A stretch of DNA of 56,352 nt from a virus. Both the position numbers and the translations under genes were made by a program. The stretch is from IMG/VR virus record IMGVR_UViG_3300044960_000268, positions 1 through 56,352 of that record; one strand, written 5' to 3'. Of this stretch, positions 26,114 to 33,460 are shown piece by piece; position 1 is the first letter of the stretch, and each line of letters starts with the position of its first letter. A model generated the notes under the pieces. The model ran no database searches, was not told the origin of the DNA, and saw nothing but the letters and a program-made list of their open reading frames with translations.

Positions 26114-27079
26114 ATGACCCAACACCGCCATCCTCCCTTCCTGATCGCCGCAGGGATCTTATTCCTTGCACTTACACTTCTACTATTGTTCCACCACGTC
26201 CGGTCCATCAGCGATCTCAACCTGACGCACTTCTGGATTGTGGTATCCCTGACAGGCGCGCTGATCACCGGTCATGCCTCAGCTCGCACCACTTTCGGGT
26301 ACCGCTTCTACGCTTTCATCATGTTCATCGTCTGCACTATCGTTTGCGTCACGTTCAGCGCCGGACGTAGCGCTGTGCTCATGGAGCAATATGAGCGAGA
26401 AGCCCTCAAAGGATCCCAAGAATACGCTGCATTGATCGCCGACATTCCGCGCTTGCAATCTCTCGTCGATCAAGCAAAGGCGCAAGCAGACGGAGCGCAA
26501 CGAGCTTTCACTGCAGCAGCCGAAGCGATGGCCAAAGAATGCGCATCCGGCAAAGGCATCCGATGCGACGGCAAGAAAGAGGCGGCCACACTAGCGCAAT
26601 CGAACGCCACGACTCTGTATACCCGTTATGAAGAGCACAAAGAAGCTCTCGACCACGCTCGTGCTAAGCTCGAGTCGCTGAAGCCTCCCGCCCCCGCCAA
26701 CGAAGAATTCCAGTCGTTCGCTCTTCCAGTGGCGTTCCTTTCTGGCAAGCCGGTTTCCGAAGTCATGGACACAGTCAAGTTCTTCGCTCCTTACGTTCTG
26801 GCATTCATCTTAGAGGGCATGACCATCTTCTGCTTCAACGCTCGATACCCCGTCACTCCCCACTCTCCTCCTCCGTCGACCGTGACCGTGACCTATCCTC
26901 CCACAGAGAGGATCGATGTGGCTCAACTCGCCCGAGAGCTGGGTAAGTCTCAGTCAGCCTTGCGCAAGCAGCTCCGCGCCACGATGCCCAAACCCCTTCA
27001 TGGGTCCTGGTCATGGTCTCGAGAAGAAGCGGAGCGTATCAAACAGCAACTCGCGTCAGGCATCGGGAGCGTGCATTAA
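26114..27079 (+). CDS. Membrane protein with C-terminal short HTH (copy 3)
   Basis: 321 aa from ATG 26114 (GTG 26054 is an alternative; neither has a strong ribosome site). Three membrane segments near the N-terminus (FLIAAGILFLALTLLLLF; FWIVVSLTGALIT; FIMFIVCTIVCVTF), a long charged coiled coil (~85-200), and a fourth membrane segment (FAPYVLAFILEGMTIF). The C-terminal HTH (DVAQLARELGKSQSALRKQL...WSWSREEAERIKQQL) belongs to the genome-wide repeat family. A membrane-tethered DNA-binding protein is implied; it may link phage DNA or transcription to the membrane. Confidence 0.72.
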   Translation: MTQHRHPPFLIAAGILFLALTLLLLFHHVRSISDLNLTHFWIVVSLTGALITGHASARTTFGYRFYAFIMFIVCTIVCVTFSAGRSAVLMEQYEREALKGSQEYAALIADIPRLQSLVDQAKAQADGAQRAFTAAAEAMAKECASGKGIRCDGKKEAATLAQSNATTLYTRYEEHKEALDHARAKLESLKPPAPANEEFQSFALPVAFLSGKPVSEVMDTVKFFAPYVLAFILEGMTIFCFNARYPVTPHSPPPSTVTVTYPPTERIDVAQLARELGKSQSALRKQLRATMPKPLHGSWSWSREEAERIKQQLASGIGSVH

Positions 27080-27393
27080 ACGCTCGAGGTTCGCCGCTGA
27101 GGCCCCTTCGCTCGCGCTATTGATCGTAACCTCGCAGCGACTTGAGCGGCGCTACGCTCGGGCTGATCGTTCCAGGTCGCTATGTCCCTGAGACGACTTA
27201 TAGCCAGCGCTATAGCTAGCTCATCATCGCCGCCTATCTTTCTGATGGCTCCGATAGCGCACCAGCGTACCGCCTGAGGGCTGGTCGGATTGATGGGATC
27301 GCCCTTTTTATCTCTCGCCAAGACCTCCTGCGTCCAACATCCGGGTTGCTCGATCAAGTCAGCGGCCGCAAGTATCAATTCTCTGGATTTCAT
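27076..27393 (-). CDS. DUF6197-like protein (paralogue 1)
   Basis: 105 aa from ATG 27393 with GAAGGAGG upstream. Contains AADLIEQPGCWTQEVLARDKKG, AVRWCAIGAIRK and ATWNDQPERSAAQVAARLR, matching DUF6197 small phage proteins and the paralogue at 48831..49175. It is the only leftward gene in this region and overlaps the end of the membrane-HTH gene by 4 nt. Function unknown. Confidence 0.75.
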   Translation of the reverse strand: MKSRELILAAADLIEQPGCWTQEVLARDKKGDPINPTSPQAVRWCAIGAIRKIGGDDELAIALAISRLRDIATWNDQPERSAAQVAARLRSIARAKGPQRRTSSV

Positions 27394-27462
27394 GACAGGC
27401 CTCCTTCTAGTCTCTTCTTCATACATCGAACTAAAACCCCAGTTCAACTCTTGAATTCTCCG

Positions 27463-27491
27463 TTGAGTCGAAGTCAAAAGACCCGTATATA
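27463..27491 (+). promoter_or_regulatory. sigma70-like promoter
   Basis: TTGAGT (27463..27468), 17-nt spacer, TATATA (27486..27491). It serves the gene at 27522 with an expected start near 27498. Confidence 0.7.
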
Positions 27492-27521
27492 TAGATCATG
27501 GTTGATCAAGGAGAGACTACA

Positions 27522-27749
27522 ATGACCCATCTCGAAGATATCAAAATCGGCGATGTGATCAAGTTCAACCCGGGCTACGGCGCTCGTCGCCCCTCCGTCA
27601 CAGTGCGTCTCACGCAGCGCCCCAAGCTCGAAGCAGGGAAATGGCTGATCCAAGGAGTCTTGCTCAAGGCTCGCTCGCGTATCACGCAAAGCGCCATTGG
27701 TACTGAGCGCCTCTGGGTCTATGACCGAGACGAAGTCGAAGTGAAGTGA
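27522..27749 (+). CDS. Small beta-rich protein, unknown
   Basis: 75 aa from ATG 27522, preceded by AAGGAGAGACTACA. The sequence begins THLEDIKIGDVIKFNPG and continues with alternating beta-type residues (WLIQGVLLKARSR; ERLWVYDRDEVEV), resembling a small SH3-like barrel. Single-gene unit with its own promoter and a following GC hairpin. No function recognised. Confidence 0.7.
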   Translation: MTHLEDIKIGDVIKFNPGYGARRPSVTVRLTQRPKLEAGKWLIQGVLLKARSRITQSAIGTERLWVYDRDEVEVK

Positions 27750-27754
27750 AACTC

Positions 27755-27791
27755 TCGGCGCCGCCAGATCGTCCATTGTGGGCGGCGCCGA
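27755..27791. terminator. GC-rich hairpin
   Basis: Perfect arms TCGGCGCCGCC / GGCGGCGCCGA, with the inner loop starting AGATCG. No T-run follows, so it may stabilise the transcript end or attenuate transcription. Confidence 0.55.
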
Positions 27792-27836
27792 ACCACCTTA
27801 ACGTCCATGCATCGCTCATAACCGAAGGAGAGAGCT

Positions 27837-28223
27837 ATGACTGACTTTGAACACCTGAACAACCTGCGTCTTCTCAACGGCAAGAAGCCTCTGAAGACTT
27901 GGAAGGAGTCCAAGGAGCGTTTGCGTCTCGCAATCGACAAGGAGGAAGAGGCCTACGCCAAGTTTGCGTCGCGCCCGAGTATCCCTGACGAAGCCATTGA
28001 GACGCTGAAGCAGACAGGCACTGTCACACTCATCATGAACGAGCCCCAGACAGTGACGTTATCGCAAATCGCACGTGAGCTTGGCATCGATCCCAAAGTT
28101 GCACGTGCGAAAGCGCGCCGCTTGCGTCTTTTCCTCCAGACCTTGGAAGTCGCCAAGCACACCTATGACATCTCCAATCGTGACCGTGTCTCTCAGCTTC
28201 TCGTTCGCGACCACAGGAAGTGA
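27837..28223 (+). CDS. Two-part small protein with short HTH (copy 4)
   Basis: 128 aa, GAAGGAGAGAGCT before the ATG. The N-terminal segment (LNNLRLLNGKKPLKTWKESK) matches a motif common in small phage proteins. Residues ~72-125 are the recurrent HTH (TLSQIARELGIDPKVARAKARRL). Likely a DNA-binding regulator or nucleoid-type protein; its target is unknown. A strong terminator follows at once. Confidence 0.72.
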   Translation: MTDFEHLNNLRLLNGKKPLKTWKESKERLRLAIDKEEEAYAKFASRPSIPDEAIETLKQTGTVTLIMNEPQTVTLSQIARELGIDPKVARAKARRLRLFLQTLEVAKHTYDISNRDRVSQLLVRDHRK

Positions 28224-28237
28224 GAGATCCCCTCCCC

Positions 28238-28278
28238 CTGGAGCTGGAGTTCGTTTTCCAGCTCCAGTTTTTTTTTTT
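28238..28278 (+). terminator. Intrinsic terminator
   Basis: Stem CTGGAGCTGGA / TCCAGCTCCAG with an 8-nt loop, followed by a run of more than ten T. Confidence 0.93.
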
Positions 28279-28280
28279 CA

Positions 28281-28715
28281 CGCGCGCACGCGCGTACACA
28301 ATACACTCTCTTTTTATTGATTATTTTTATATGAAAATCAGCATAGAGAGCCGGCGTCACCGGCTTCCGCTCATGATTTTCAGTGTGAGAGAATCATGAG
28401 CATGTTTCTCACGGAGAAAGAGAGCGTATGTACCCCCTGGAGAGAGCGAGAAGCATGCTCATGCTTCCCACAGAGAGAGAAGCATGCTCCACGCCAGTAT
28501 TTACCGGCTCTAGCGTGACCTCCAGTCATCGTGTTTCTCAAGTGTGCGAGATGTACACGCGCGCGCGTACGCGCACACGCGTATACACGCGCACGCGCTG
28601 TCGCCGGAGTTTGAGTTTTTTAACGAACTGTGCGATACAACCTCTAGGACTGGAGAGCGCCTCCAGTACCGGTTCTCCGGTAGTAGCATGCTGCACCGGA
28701 CACATGGAGTCGATC
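28281..28715. other. Hairpin- and repeat-rich noncoding region, possible origin
   Basis: No gene seen in ~435 bp. It holds, in order: an alternating purine-pyrimidine tract (CACGCGCGCACGCGCGTACAC); an AT-rich stretch (TTTTTATTGATTATTTTTAT); a nested cruciform (TGAAAATCA 28332..28340 with TGATTTTCA 28374..28382, enclosing AGCCGG-CGTCA-CCGGCT); several GAAGCATGCT / AGCATGCTTC-type repeats (28450..28495); a second alternating CG/CA tract (about 28555..28600); and a hairpin ACTGGAG-AGCGC-CTCCAGT before the next gene. AT-rich plus iterated inverted repeats fits a replication origin or a regulatory locus (inference). Confidence 0.5.
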
Positions 28716-28961
28716 ATGAAAACCTTCACTATCTCTCAACTTGCTCAGGAGCTCGGCCTCCATCCAAAGCGGGCACGAGCGATCCTGCGCAAGAGCGGTA
28801 AGGTTCGCGAGGGCACTCGTTGGACGTTCCCAAGCGACCAGAAGTCTGAGCTCAAGTCGATCCTCAAAGTCGCGACCAAGCCTGCCAAGAAGCAATTGAC
28901 GCCCAAGCGCAAGCAGCGCAAGGAGCCGATTGCAGCTGATGAGCATCCCACTCTCATGTAG
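28716..28961 (+). CDS. Minimal short HTH protein (copy 5) with basic tail
   Basis: 81 aa from ATG 28716 (GGAG six bases upstream). Residues 1-50 are the recurrent HTH alone (MKTFTISQLAQELGLHPKRARAILRK...RWTFPSDQKSELKSIL). The rest is Lys-rich (KPAKKQLTPKRKQRKEP), histone-tail-like. A longer upstream reading to 28428 runs through the noncoding repeats and is rejected. Directly beside the possible origin, so it may bind there. Confidence 0.75.
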   Translation: MKTFTISQLAQELGLHPKRARAILRKSGKVREGTRWTFPSDQKSELKSILKVATKPAKKQLTPKRKQRKEPIAADEHPTLM

Positions 28962-28986
28962 CCCACTCTTAAGAGTACGACTTTGC

Positions 28987-29018
28987 AGCCCAAGCTAACC
29001 CCTCGGGCTTTTTTTTTT
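28987..29018 (+). terminator. Intrinsic terminator
   Basis: AGCCC ... GGGCT stem followed by nine to ten T. Confidence 0.85.
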
Positions 29019-29089
29019 GCAAATCCGAAAGATTTCTATTGCATGGCCTCCGCTCTATCCCCATATGTCTTTCATACGGAGATCCAGCC

Positions 29090-29221
29090 ATGCTTCAAGA
29101 ACTCGAAGCTCGCGTCGCCGCCGCCCGCAAAACCTACCTGCGCACGCTTCGCCGTGTCGACTATGATGCCTACATCCTCGCCCTGAGAGATCTCTACAAA
29201 GCGCGCAGGTCCTCCCATTGA
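29090..29221 (+). CDS. Very small helical protein, unknown
   Basis: 43 aa from ATG 29090 (ACGGAGATCC upstream). Charged helix (MLQELEARVAAARKTYLRTL) and a short tail rich in Arg. Its stop overlaps the -35 box of the next promoter. No known family. Confidence 0.5.
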   Translation: MLQELEARVAAARKTYLRTLRRVDYDAYILALRDLYKARRSSH

Positions 29222-29246
29222 GATAGCTGAGCAAATCACCCATACT
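29218..29246 (+). promoter_or_regulatory. sigma70-like promoter
   Basis: TTGAGA (29218..29223), 17-nt spacer, CATACT (29241..29246), ahead of the gene at 29273. Confidence 0.5.
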
Positions 29247-29272
29247 ATCTTTATCGACAAGGAGAGAACACC

Positions 29273-29464
29273 ATGACTCAGATCGACATCGCTGCCAACA
29301 TCCGCCGCCGCATCGCTCGCGAAGTCCTCGAAGTCGCCGCTGACCTTCACGATCGCGCCCTCGTTCGCGACTGCCGCGAGGTTCTCGCTGAGGATCCTCG
29401 CCGCCTGCGCACCTCGAAGGCTTGGCAGCGCATCCGCGACTTCTACTACGCCATGGAGGCTTGA
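29273..29464 (+). CDS. Small Arg-rich helical protein, unknown
   Basis: 63 aa, CAAGGAGAG before the ATG. All-helical, alternating charges (ANIRRRIAREVLEVAADLHD; RALVRDCREVLAEDPRRL). No family recognised. The region 29465..29690 after it has no supportable gene. Confidence 0.6.
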   Translation: MTQIDIAANIRRRIAREVLEVAADLHDRALVRDCREVLAEDPRRLRTSKAWQRIRDFYYAMEA

Positions 29465-29690
29465 TATGGAGATACCTCCATCAATGCCAAAGGTCGCACC
29501 GACCTGGTTCTGAAGTATCTTCGCGGCGCTCGTTGCTATGTCCTGAGCACAATTTCCATTCCGTGTGGTTCGATACGTTGAACTCAGCCAAAGACGTCTG
29601 CACCGCGAATTGATCAGCGGTGATGTGCCATGATCGACACGTCGTGAAATCCGTCTCACACCATAAATTGAGGTCACATGTTCTAGAGGA

Positions 29691-29718
29691 AGCCCAGCAC
29701 TCAAACGCTGGGCTTTTT
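29691..29718 (+). terminator. Intrinsic terminator
   Basis: AGCCCAGC / GCTGGGCT stem with an 8-nt loop, then TTTTC. The next promoter starts three bases later. Confidence 0.88.
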
Positions 29719-29720
29719 CT

Positions 29721-29749
29721 TTGACAAAAGCCCCCGAGGTTCTTATCTT
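29721..29749 (+). promoter_or_regulatory. Consensus sigma70-like promoter
   Basis: TTGACA (29721..29726), 17-nt spacer, TATCTT (29744..29749), 30 nt ahead of the SprT-like gene. Confidence 0.78.
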
Positions 29750-29779
29750 CACTCCAGTCTAACACCTTGGAGAGACCTC

Positions 29780-30388
29780 ATGACTACGCCTACGCAACAA
29801 GTCGTCAAGGAGCTCGAGACAGCGTTCGACTTCTTCAATCGTCGCTTGTTCGACTCTTCGCTTCCACGCTGCATGATCTTGCTTCACCGCCACCGCAACG
29901 TTTACGGGTACTTCTGGCCGACGCGGTGGGAGAACGGAAAGGACAAGCTGCACGAGCTCAGCCTCAATCCTGACTGGCTCAAGGATCGCCCGCTCAAGCA
30001 AGTGCTCAGCACCCTCGTGCATGAGCAAGTCCATCTGTGGCAGCAGTGCTTCGGCAAACCCCCGAAGAACCCCGGCCACAACAAGGAATGGGCAGACAAG
30101 ATGGAGTCTATCGGCCTCATGCCTTCGAGCACCGGCGCTCCGGAAGGAAAGCGCACCGGGCGAAAGGTTAGTCACTACATCCTCGATGGCGGAGCGTTCG
30201 ACACTTGCTGCGATGAACTCTTGGACAAAGGGTTTCAGCTCAGCGCCGTAAGCTGGCCAGCCGATCTCAAGAAGAAGAGGACGCGAACCAAGCGCATCAC
30301 GTATACTTGCCCTGACTGCGAGTTGAAAGTTCGCGGGGTTCCTGAGTTGCACATCTTATGCGGAAATTGCGAACAAGTCCTGAGTTGA
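29780..30388 (+). CDS. SprT-like zinc metalloprotease
   Basis: 202 aa, TTGGAGAG upstream. Active-site motif H81EQVH, with a third ligand likely in GHNKEWADKMESIGL, and a C-terminal zinc ribbon (CPDCELKV...CGNCEQ). SprT/Spartan proteins cleave DNA-protein crosslinks or act as regulators of DNA metabolism. Its own strong promoter suggests independent, probably early expression. Confidence 0.88.
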   Translation: MTTPTQQVVKELETAFDFFNRRLFDSSLPRCMILLHRHRNVYGYFWPTRWENGKDKLHELSLNPDWLKDRPLKQVLSTLVHEQVHLWQQCFGKPPKNPGHNKEWADKMESIGLMPSSTGAPEGKRTGRKVSHYILDGGAFDTCCDELLDKGFQLSAVSWPADLKKKRTRTKRITYTCPDCELKVRGVPELHILCGNCEQVLS

Positions 30389-30414
30389 CAATTCTTGACC
30401 CATGCATCTAAGAT
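30385..30414 (+). promoter_or_regulatory. Promoter overlapping a terminator
   Basis: TTGACA (30385..30390), 18-nt spacer, TAAGAT (30409..30414). The start near 30421 lies inside the hairpin loop of the terminator that ends the SprT transcript. Confidence 0.6.
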
Positions 30415-30447
30415 CCCGCGTCACTCTCACTGATGCGGGGTCTTTTT
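30412..30447 (+). terminator. Intrinsic terminator of the SprT-like gene
   Basis: GATCCCGC / GCGGGGTC stem (one G-T wobble), then TTTTTC. Confidence 0.8.
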
Positions 30448-30450
30448 CTA

Positions 30451-30639
30451 ATGATCTACACTCTGTCGTACCAAAAGGAGATGATAGCACTTCCCATTCG
30501 TGCTCGAAACATCCTAGAGGCTGCTAAGACTTTCTTCTCATCTGAGCCAACTGCTTTCGTGTTCATCGTTCAACCCCGTCTTGCATTCGTTCGTCAAGGC
30601 TCCTATGAATTTCGCATCGAGGCTTTCACTCTTCATTGA
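30451..30639 (+). CDS. Small protein, unknown
   Basis: 62 aa from ATG 30451, about 30 nt after the predicted start of transcription; no strong ribosome site. Begins MIYTLSYQKEMIALPIRARN and ends YEFRIEAFTLH. Its pattern (helix after an N-terminal strand) resembles the next gene, so the two could be distant paralogues. Confidence 0.55.
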   Translation: MIYTLSYQKEMIALPIRARNILEAAKTFFSSEPTAFVFIVQPRLAFVRQGSYEFRIEAFTLH

Positions 30640-30647
30640 GGTCTTTC

Positions 30648-30824
30648 ATGAAGACTTACACCATCTTGATCAACGGGCATCCTTACATCGTCAAAGCCGA
30701 TACTCTCACCGAGGCCTACAACGTCGCTTACCGTATTGCGAGCGTGTCCGTTGCAACCTGCGAGCTGTATGGATCGCTTCACCCGGCGTTTCTCAAAGAC
30801 TTCCTCGCTCGGCGCGTCCAATGA
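30648..30824 (+). CDS. Small protein, unknown
   Basis: 58 aa from ATG 30648 with TGAGGTC upstream. Begins MKTYTILINGHPYIVKADTL, a beta hairpin followed by a helix (TEAYNVAYRIASV), like small phage proteins of the type seen in the preceding gene. Followed by a weak hairpin and TTTTTC near 30812..30838. Confidence 0.6.
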   Translation: MKTYTILINGHPYIVKADTLTEAYNVAYRIASVSVATCELYGSLHPAFLKDFLARRVQ

Positions 30825-30863
30825 GACGGGCTTTTTCTTTGTGCGACGGCAGCAAATCATCTA

Positions 30864-30883
30864 TATAATCGGTATCGATACCG
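30864..30883 (+). promoter_or_regulatory. -10 box with palindromic operator at the start site
   Basis: TATAAT at 30864..30869 is followed at once by the perfect palindrome CGGTATCGATACCG (30870..30883), covering the expected +1 of the helicase gene. The -35 is poor (TTGTGC, 19-nt spacer). Probable operator for a repressor or activator. Confidence 0.55.
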
Positions 30884-30896
30884 AAGGAGAGACGTC

Positions 30897-32588
30897 ATGA
30901 AATGGTCACCTCAGCAAGCCGCCTTCATCGACTGGGCGCATACGGGCAAAGGATCCTGCGTTCTCGAGGCTGTTGCTGGCGCTGGCAAGACAACCACGCT
31001 CCTCGCCGCCGCCCGCAAGATGCGCGGCGACATCGCCATTGTAGCTTACAATAAGAAGATCGCTGCTGAAATCAAGGAGAAGACGCAGAACGATCCGCAC
31101 ATTCACGCTGGCACCGTCCATTCGTTCGGCAACCGTGCCTATCGCCGCGCCTTCCCCCATCATACGCTCGAGCGCAACAAAGTACGCGACCTCGCTGAGC
31201 AGCGTTTCCCGAACCTCTCTGATTTCCATGGGCCCCTCGTCAAGCTCGTCAGTCTCGCCAAGCAGCGAGCCCTCGGTGTCATCGGCCGCCTCGATGATCA
31301 CATTCAGTGGGAAGACCTCATCGACCATTTCGATCTGGTCGACAGCAACAAGCCGGAGGACTTCATCGCTTCAGCCATCGAGCTTTTGCGCCTCAGCAAC
31401 TCCGTCAAAGAGGTGATCGACTTTGACGACATGATTTATCTCCCTCTTCTGCTCAACCTTCCATTCCGCCGCTACGATGTAGTGATGGTGGACGAGGCGC
31501 AGGATACGAACCCGGCTCGCCGCGCTCTCGTGCGCGCTATCCTCAAGAAAGGCGGCCGCGTCATCGCTGTAGGCGACCGTCATCAGGCGATCTATGGATT
31601 TACCGGGGCTGACAATGACAGCCTTGACCTCATCGCTTCAGATTTCGATTGCGTCCGTCTTCCTTTGACCGTTACTTATCGTTGCCCTAAGAAGATCGTC
31701 GCTTTTGCACAGCAGTGGGTTAGCCACATCACCGCTGCCGACACAGCTCCTGAAGGTGACGTCTCCGTTTCTTCTTACGATGATTTTCTCAACAGTGCTC
31801 GCAACAATGCGACGCTGCGCACCTCTGCCGTCTTGTGCCGCAACAACAAGCCGCTCGTCGAACTAGCTTTCCGCCTGATCCGTAACAGGATCCCATGCAA
31901 AGTCGAAGGTCGCGAGATTGGCGACCAGATCAAGAAGCTTGCATTGCGCTGGCGAGTACGCTCGCTCGATGCGCTACGCACCAAGCTGGACGACTACTTG
32001 TCGCGCGAGACGACTAAGCTGCTGGCCAAGAAGAAGGAAGACAAGATCCAGCAGATCGAGGACATGGTTGAGACCATCAAAGTGATCATCGATCAGTGTC
32101 ACGCCGAGAAGAAGAACACGCTCGCTGATCTTGAGCGCTACATCGATGAGCTCTTCGCCGATGATGTCAAAGGAATGCTCGTCCTCAGCAGCATCCACAA
32201 GTCCAAAGGCCGTGAATGGGAGACCGTGTATTGGCTCGACCGTGCTGGGACGTGCCCGAGCAAGTGGGCGAGGCAAGACTGGCAGAAGGCTCAGGAAGTC
32301 AATCTCATGTACGTTGCAGCAACGCGCGCACAGCGTTCGCTGATTGAGCTGTACGCGCCTCCTAAGGAAGACCGTCTCGTCACTCCTAGCGAGACTGCCG
32401 CCGCCGTCACAGCCGTTCTGAACGCCCCTGAGAAGGCACCTGTCGCTGTTCCTCGCGACCTCGCTTCTCTGCCGGCTGAAGAGCTCGCCGCTATGCTCTC
32501 CCGTGGAGAAATCACATCGCAGCAGAAGCGGAATGCTGATAAGCTGCGTCGTGCTCGCATTCGGAAAGGAAAACGTCATGAAACCTGA
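30897..32588 (+). CDS. UvrD/Rep-like superfamily 1 DNA helicase
   Basis: 563 aa; GAAGGAGAG precedes the ATG. Q-like start (WSPQQAAFIDWA), Walker A AVAGAGKTTT at 25-34, AGTVHSFGNRAYR (motif Ic), VMVDEAQDTNP (motif II), VGDRHQAIYGFTGAD (motif III), TYRCPKK (IV), SSIHKSKGREWETVYW (V) and NLMYVAATRAQRSL (VI). All SF1A motifs are present, so an active ATP-dependent helicase for replication or repair is likely. The C-terminal ~70 residues are a basic extension. Confidence 0.92.
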   Translation: MKWSPQQAAFIDWAHTGKGSCVLEAVAGAGKTTTLLAAARKMRGDIAIVAYNKKIAAEIKEKTQNDPHIHAGTVHSFGNRAYRRAFPHHTLERNKVRDLAEQRFPNLSDFHGPLVKLVSLAKQRALGVIGRLDDHIQWEDLIDHFDLVDSNKPEDFIASAIELLRLSNSVKEVIDFDDMIYLPLLLNLPFRRYDVVMVDEAQDTNPARRALVRAILKKGGRVIAVGDRHQAIYGFTGADNDSLDLIASDFDCVRLPLTVTYRCPKKIVAFAQQWVSHITAADTAPEGDVSVSSYDDFLNSARNNATLRTSAVLCRNNKPLVELAFRLIRNRIPCKVEGREIGDQIKKLALRWRVRSLDALRTKLDDYLSRETTKLLAKKKEDKIQQIEDMVETIKVIIDQCHAEKKNTLADLERYIDELFADDVKGMLVLSSIHKSKGREWETVYWLDRAGTCPSKWARQDWQKAQEVNLMYVAATRAQRSLIELYAPPKEDRLVTPSETAAAVTAVLNAPEKAPVAVPRDLASLPAEELAAMLSRGEITSQQKRNADKLRRARIRKGKRHET

Positions 32589-32856
32589 CTACCAGCGTGC
32601 TCAGCGAATGCTTCTCCAGTCGCTCCGTGACATAGCCAAGCGATGTGGCTTCACCCATGAAGTTGTTGAGTTCTCCGTCATCCTCAACGCCATGTCGTCT
32701 GCCATCATTACAGAATTGATAGATAGACGAGTGCTGATGGAGCCGGACGGCATCGACCGCGTCATTGACTTCATCTCAGGGCAACTTGCTGATCATCTGC
32801 GTAGAGATCTCACAGCTCGTCTGAGACACGAAGAGCAAAAAGCCAGACCCAATTAA
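32578..32856 (+). CDS. Small helical protein downstream of helicase
   Basis: 92 aa from ATG 32578 (AAAGGAAAACGTC upstream), overlapping the helicase stop by 11 nt. Helical throughout (MLLQSLRDIAKRCG; GQLADHLRRDLTARLR). No family recognised. Co-translation suggests a helicase partner (inference). Confidence 0.65.
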   Translation: MKPDYQRAQRMLLQSLRDIAKRCGFTHEVVEFSVILNAMSSAIITELIDRRVLMEPDGIDRVIDFISGQLADHLRRDLTARLRHEEQKARPN

Positions 32857-32923
32857 CCGGCTTGTAACTTTTTCCATGATATAGGTCACGGGTAATCGCC
32901 ACTTGGAGTTACTGGAGAAGCCC

Positions 32924-33226
32924 ATGACCTACATCATCACCAAGAGCGGTCCGTCGCAGCCGCTCTATCTCGAGCTCACCGCCCACGGCGCCTATCGGCA
33001 TCGTCTTGGAGAGGAGGGGCTGATGACCGCGTCCTACGCCAAGCCAACGCCGGCTGAGTCCGCCCGCGCGGCGGAAGCACCCCAGACCTACCTTATCCGC
33101 ATCCACAAGACCACGCCAGACCTACTTCATTCGTTCGTCCGCCGCATTGAGGCTTCTTCGCTGGCAGTAGCCATCATGATCGCTCGGATCGCCTTTCCAG
33201 GCTATGATGCGGAGGAACTGCCATGA
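32924..33226 (+). CDS. Small protein, unknown
   Basis: 100 aa from ATG 32924 (CTGGAGAAGCCC upstream). N-terminal beta part (MTYIITKSGPSQPLYLELT) and C-terminal helix (SLAVAIMIARIAFPGYDAEE). Its stop overlaps the start of the next small gene (ATGA). Confidence 0.6.
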   Translation: MTYIITKSGPSQPLYLELTAHGAYRHRLGEEGLMTASYAKPTPAESARAAEAPQTYLIRIHKTTPDLLHSFVRRIEASSLAVAIMIARIAFPGYDAEELP

Positions 33227-33366
33227 TCATTCTGACGCTCTTAGAGCACAAGACTAGCCGCATCATCAACCAATTCAAGATCCGAAAGGATCAAATGCCT
33301 TGGGAGGACATTCGCGTCTGGCAGACATTTGCTTTTGTGGTGGTCTCCGTAGAACATGACGCTTGA
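33223..33366 (+). CDS. 47-aa protein coupled to previous gene
   Basis: ATG 33223 overlaps the preceding TGA (ATGA) with GGAGG upstream. Sequence MIILTLLEHKTSRIINQFKI followed by a tryptophan-containing helix and a Val-rich end. Too short for family assignment; the coupling supports translation. Confidence 0.55.
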   Translation: MIILTLLEHKTSRIINQFKIRKDQMPWEDIRVWQTFAFVVVSVEHDA

Positions 33367-33460
33367 CTCGTCTCAGGCAAAGATGCATAGTAGGCTTTCG
33401 CTCCAGTTCTTTGTTTCCCACGTGGGGACATCCGCTGCTCGTCGATAGGAACCTATACCC

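Noticed and set aside
28555-28600. CRISPR-like short repeats in the 28.3-28.6 kb region
   Set aside because: Repeats are irregular, partly palindromic and lack evenly spaced unique spacers.
28428-28715. In-frame N-terminal extension of the HTH gene at 28716
   Set aside because: It would translate the repeat and CG/CA tract (TRARTRTRVYTRTR), has no ribosome site, and the internal ATG has GGAG at good spacing.
29465-29690. Possible small gene after 29464
   Set aside because: The ATG at 29466 reads only ~14 codons; other frames have no ribosome site.
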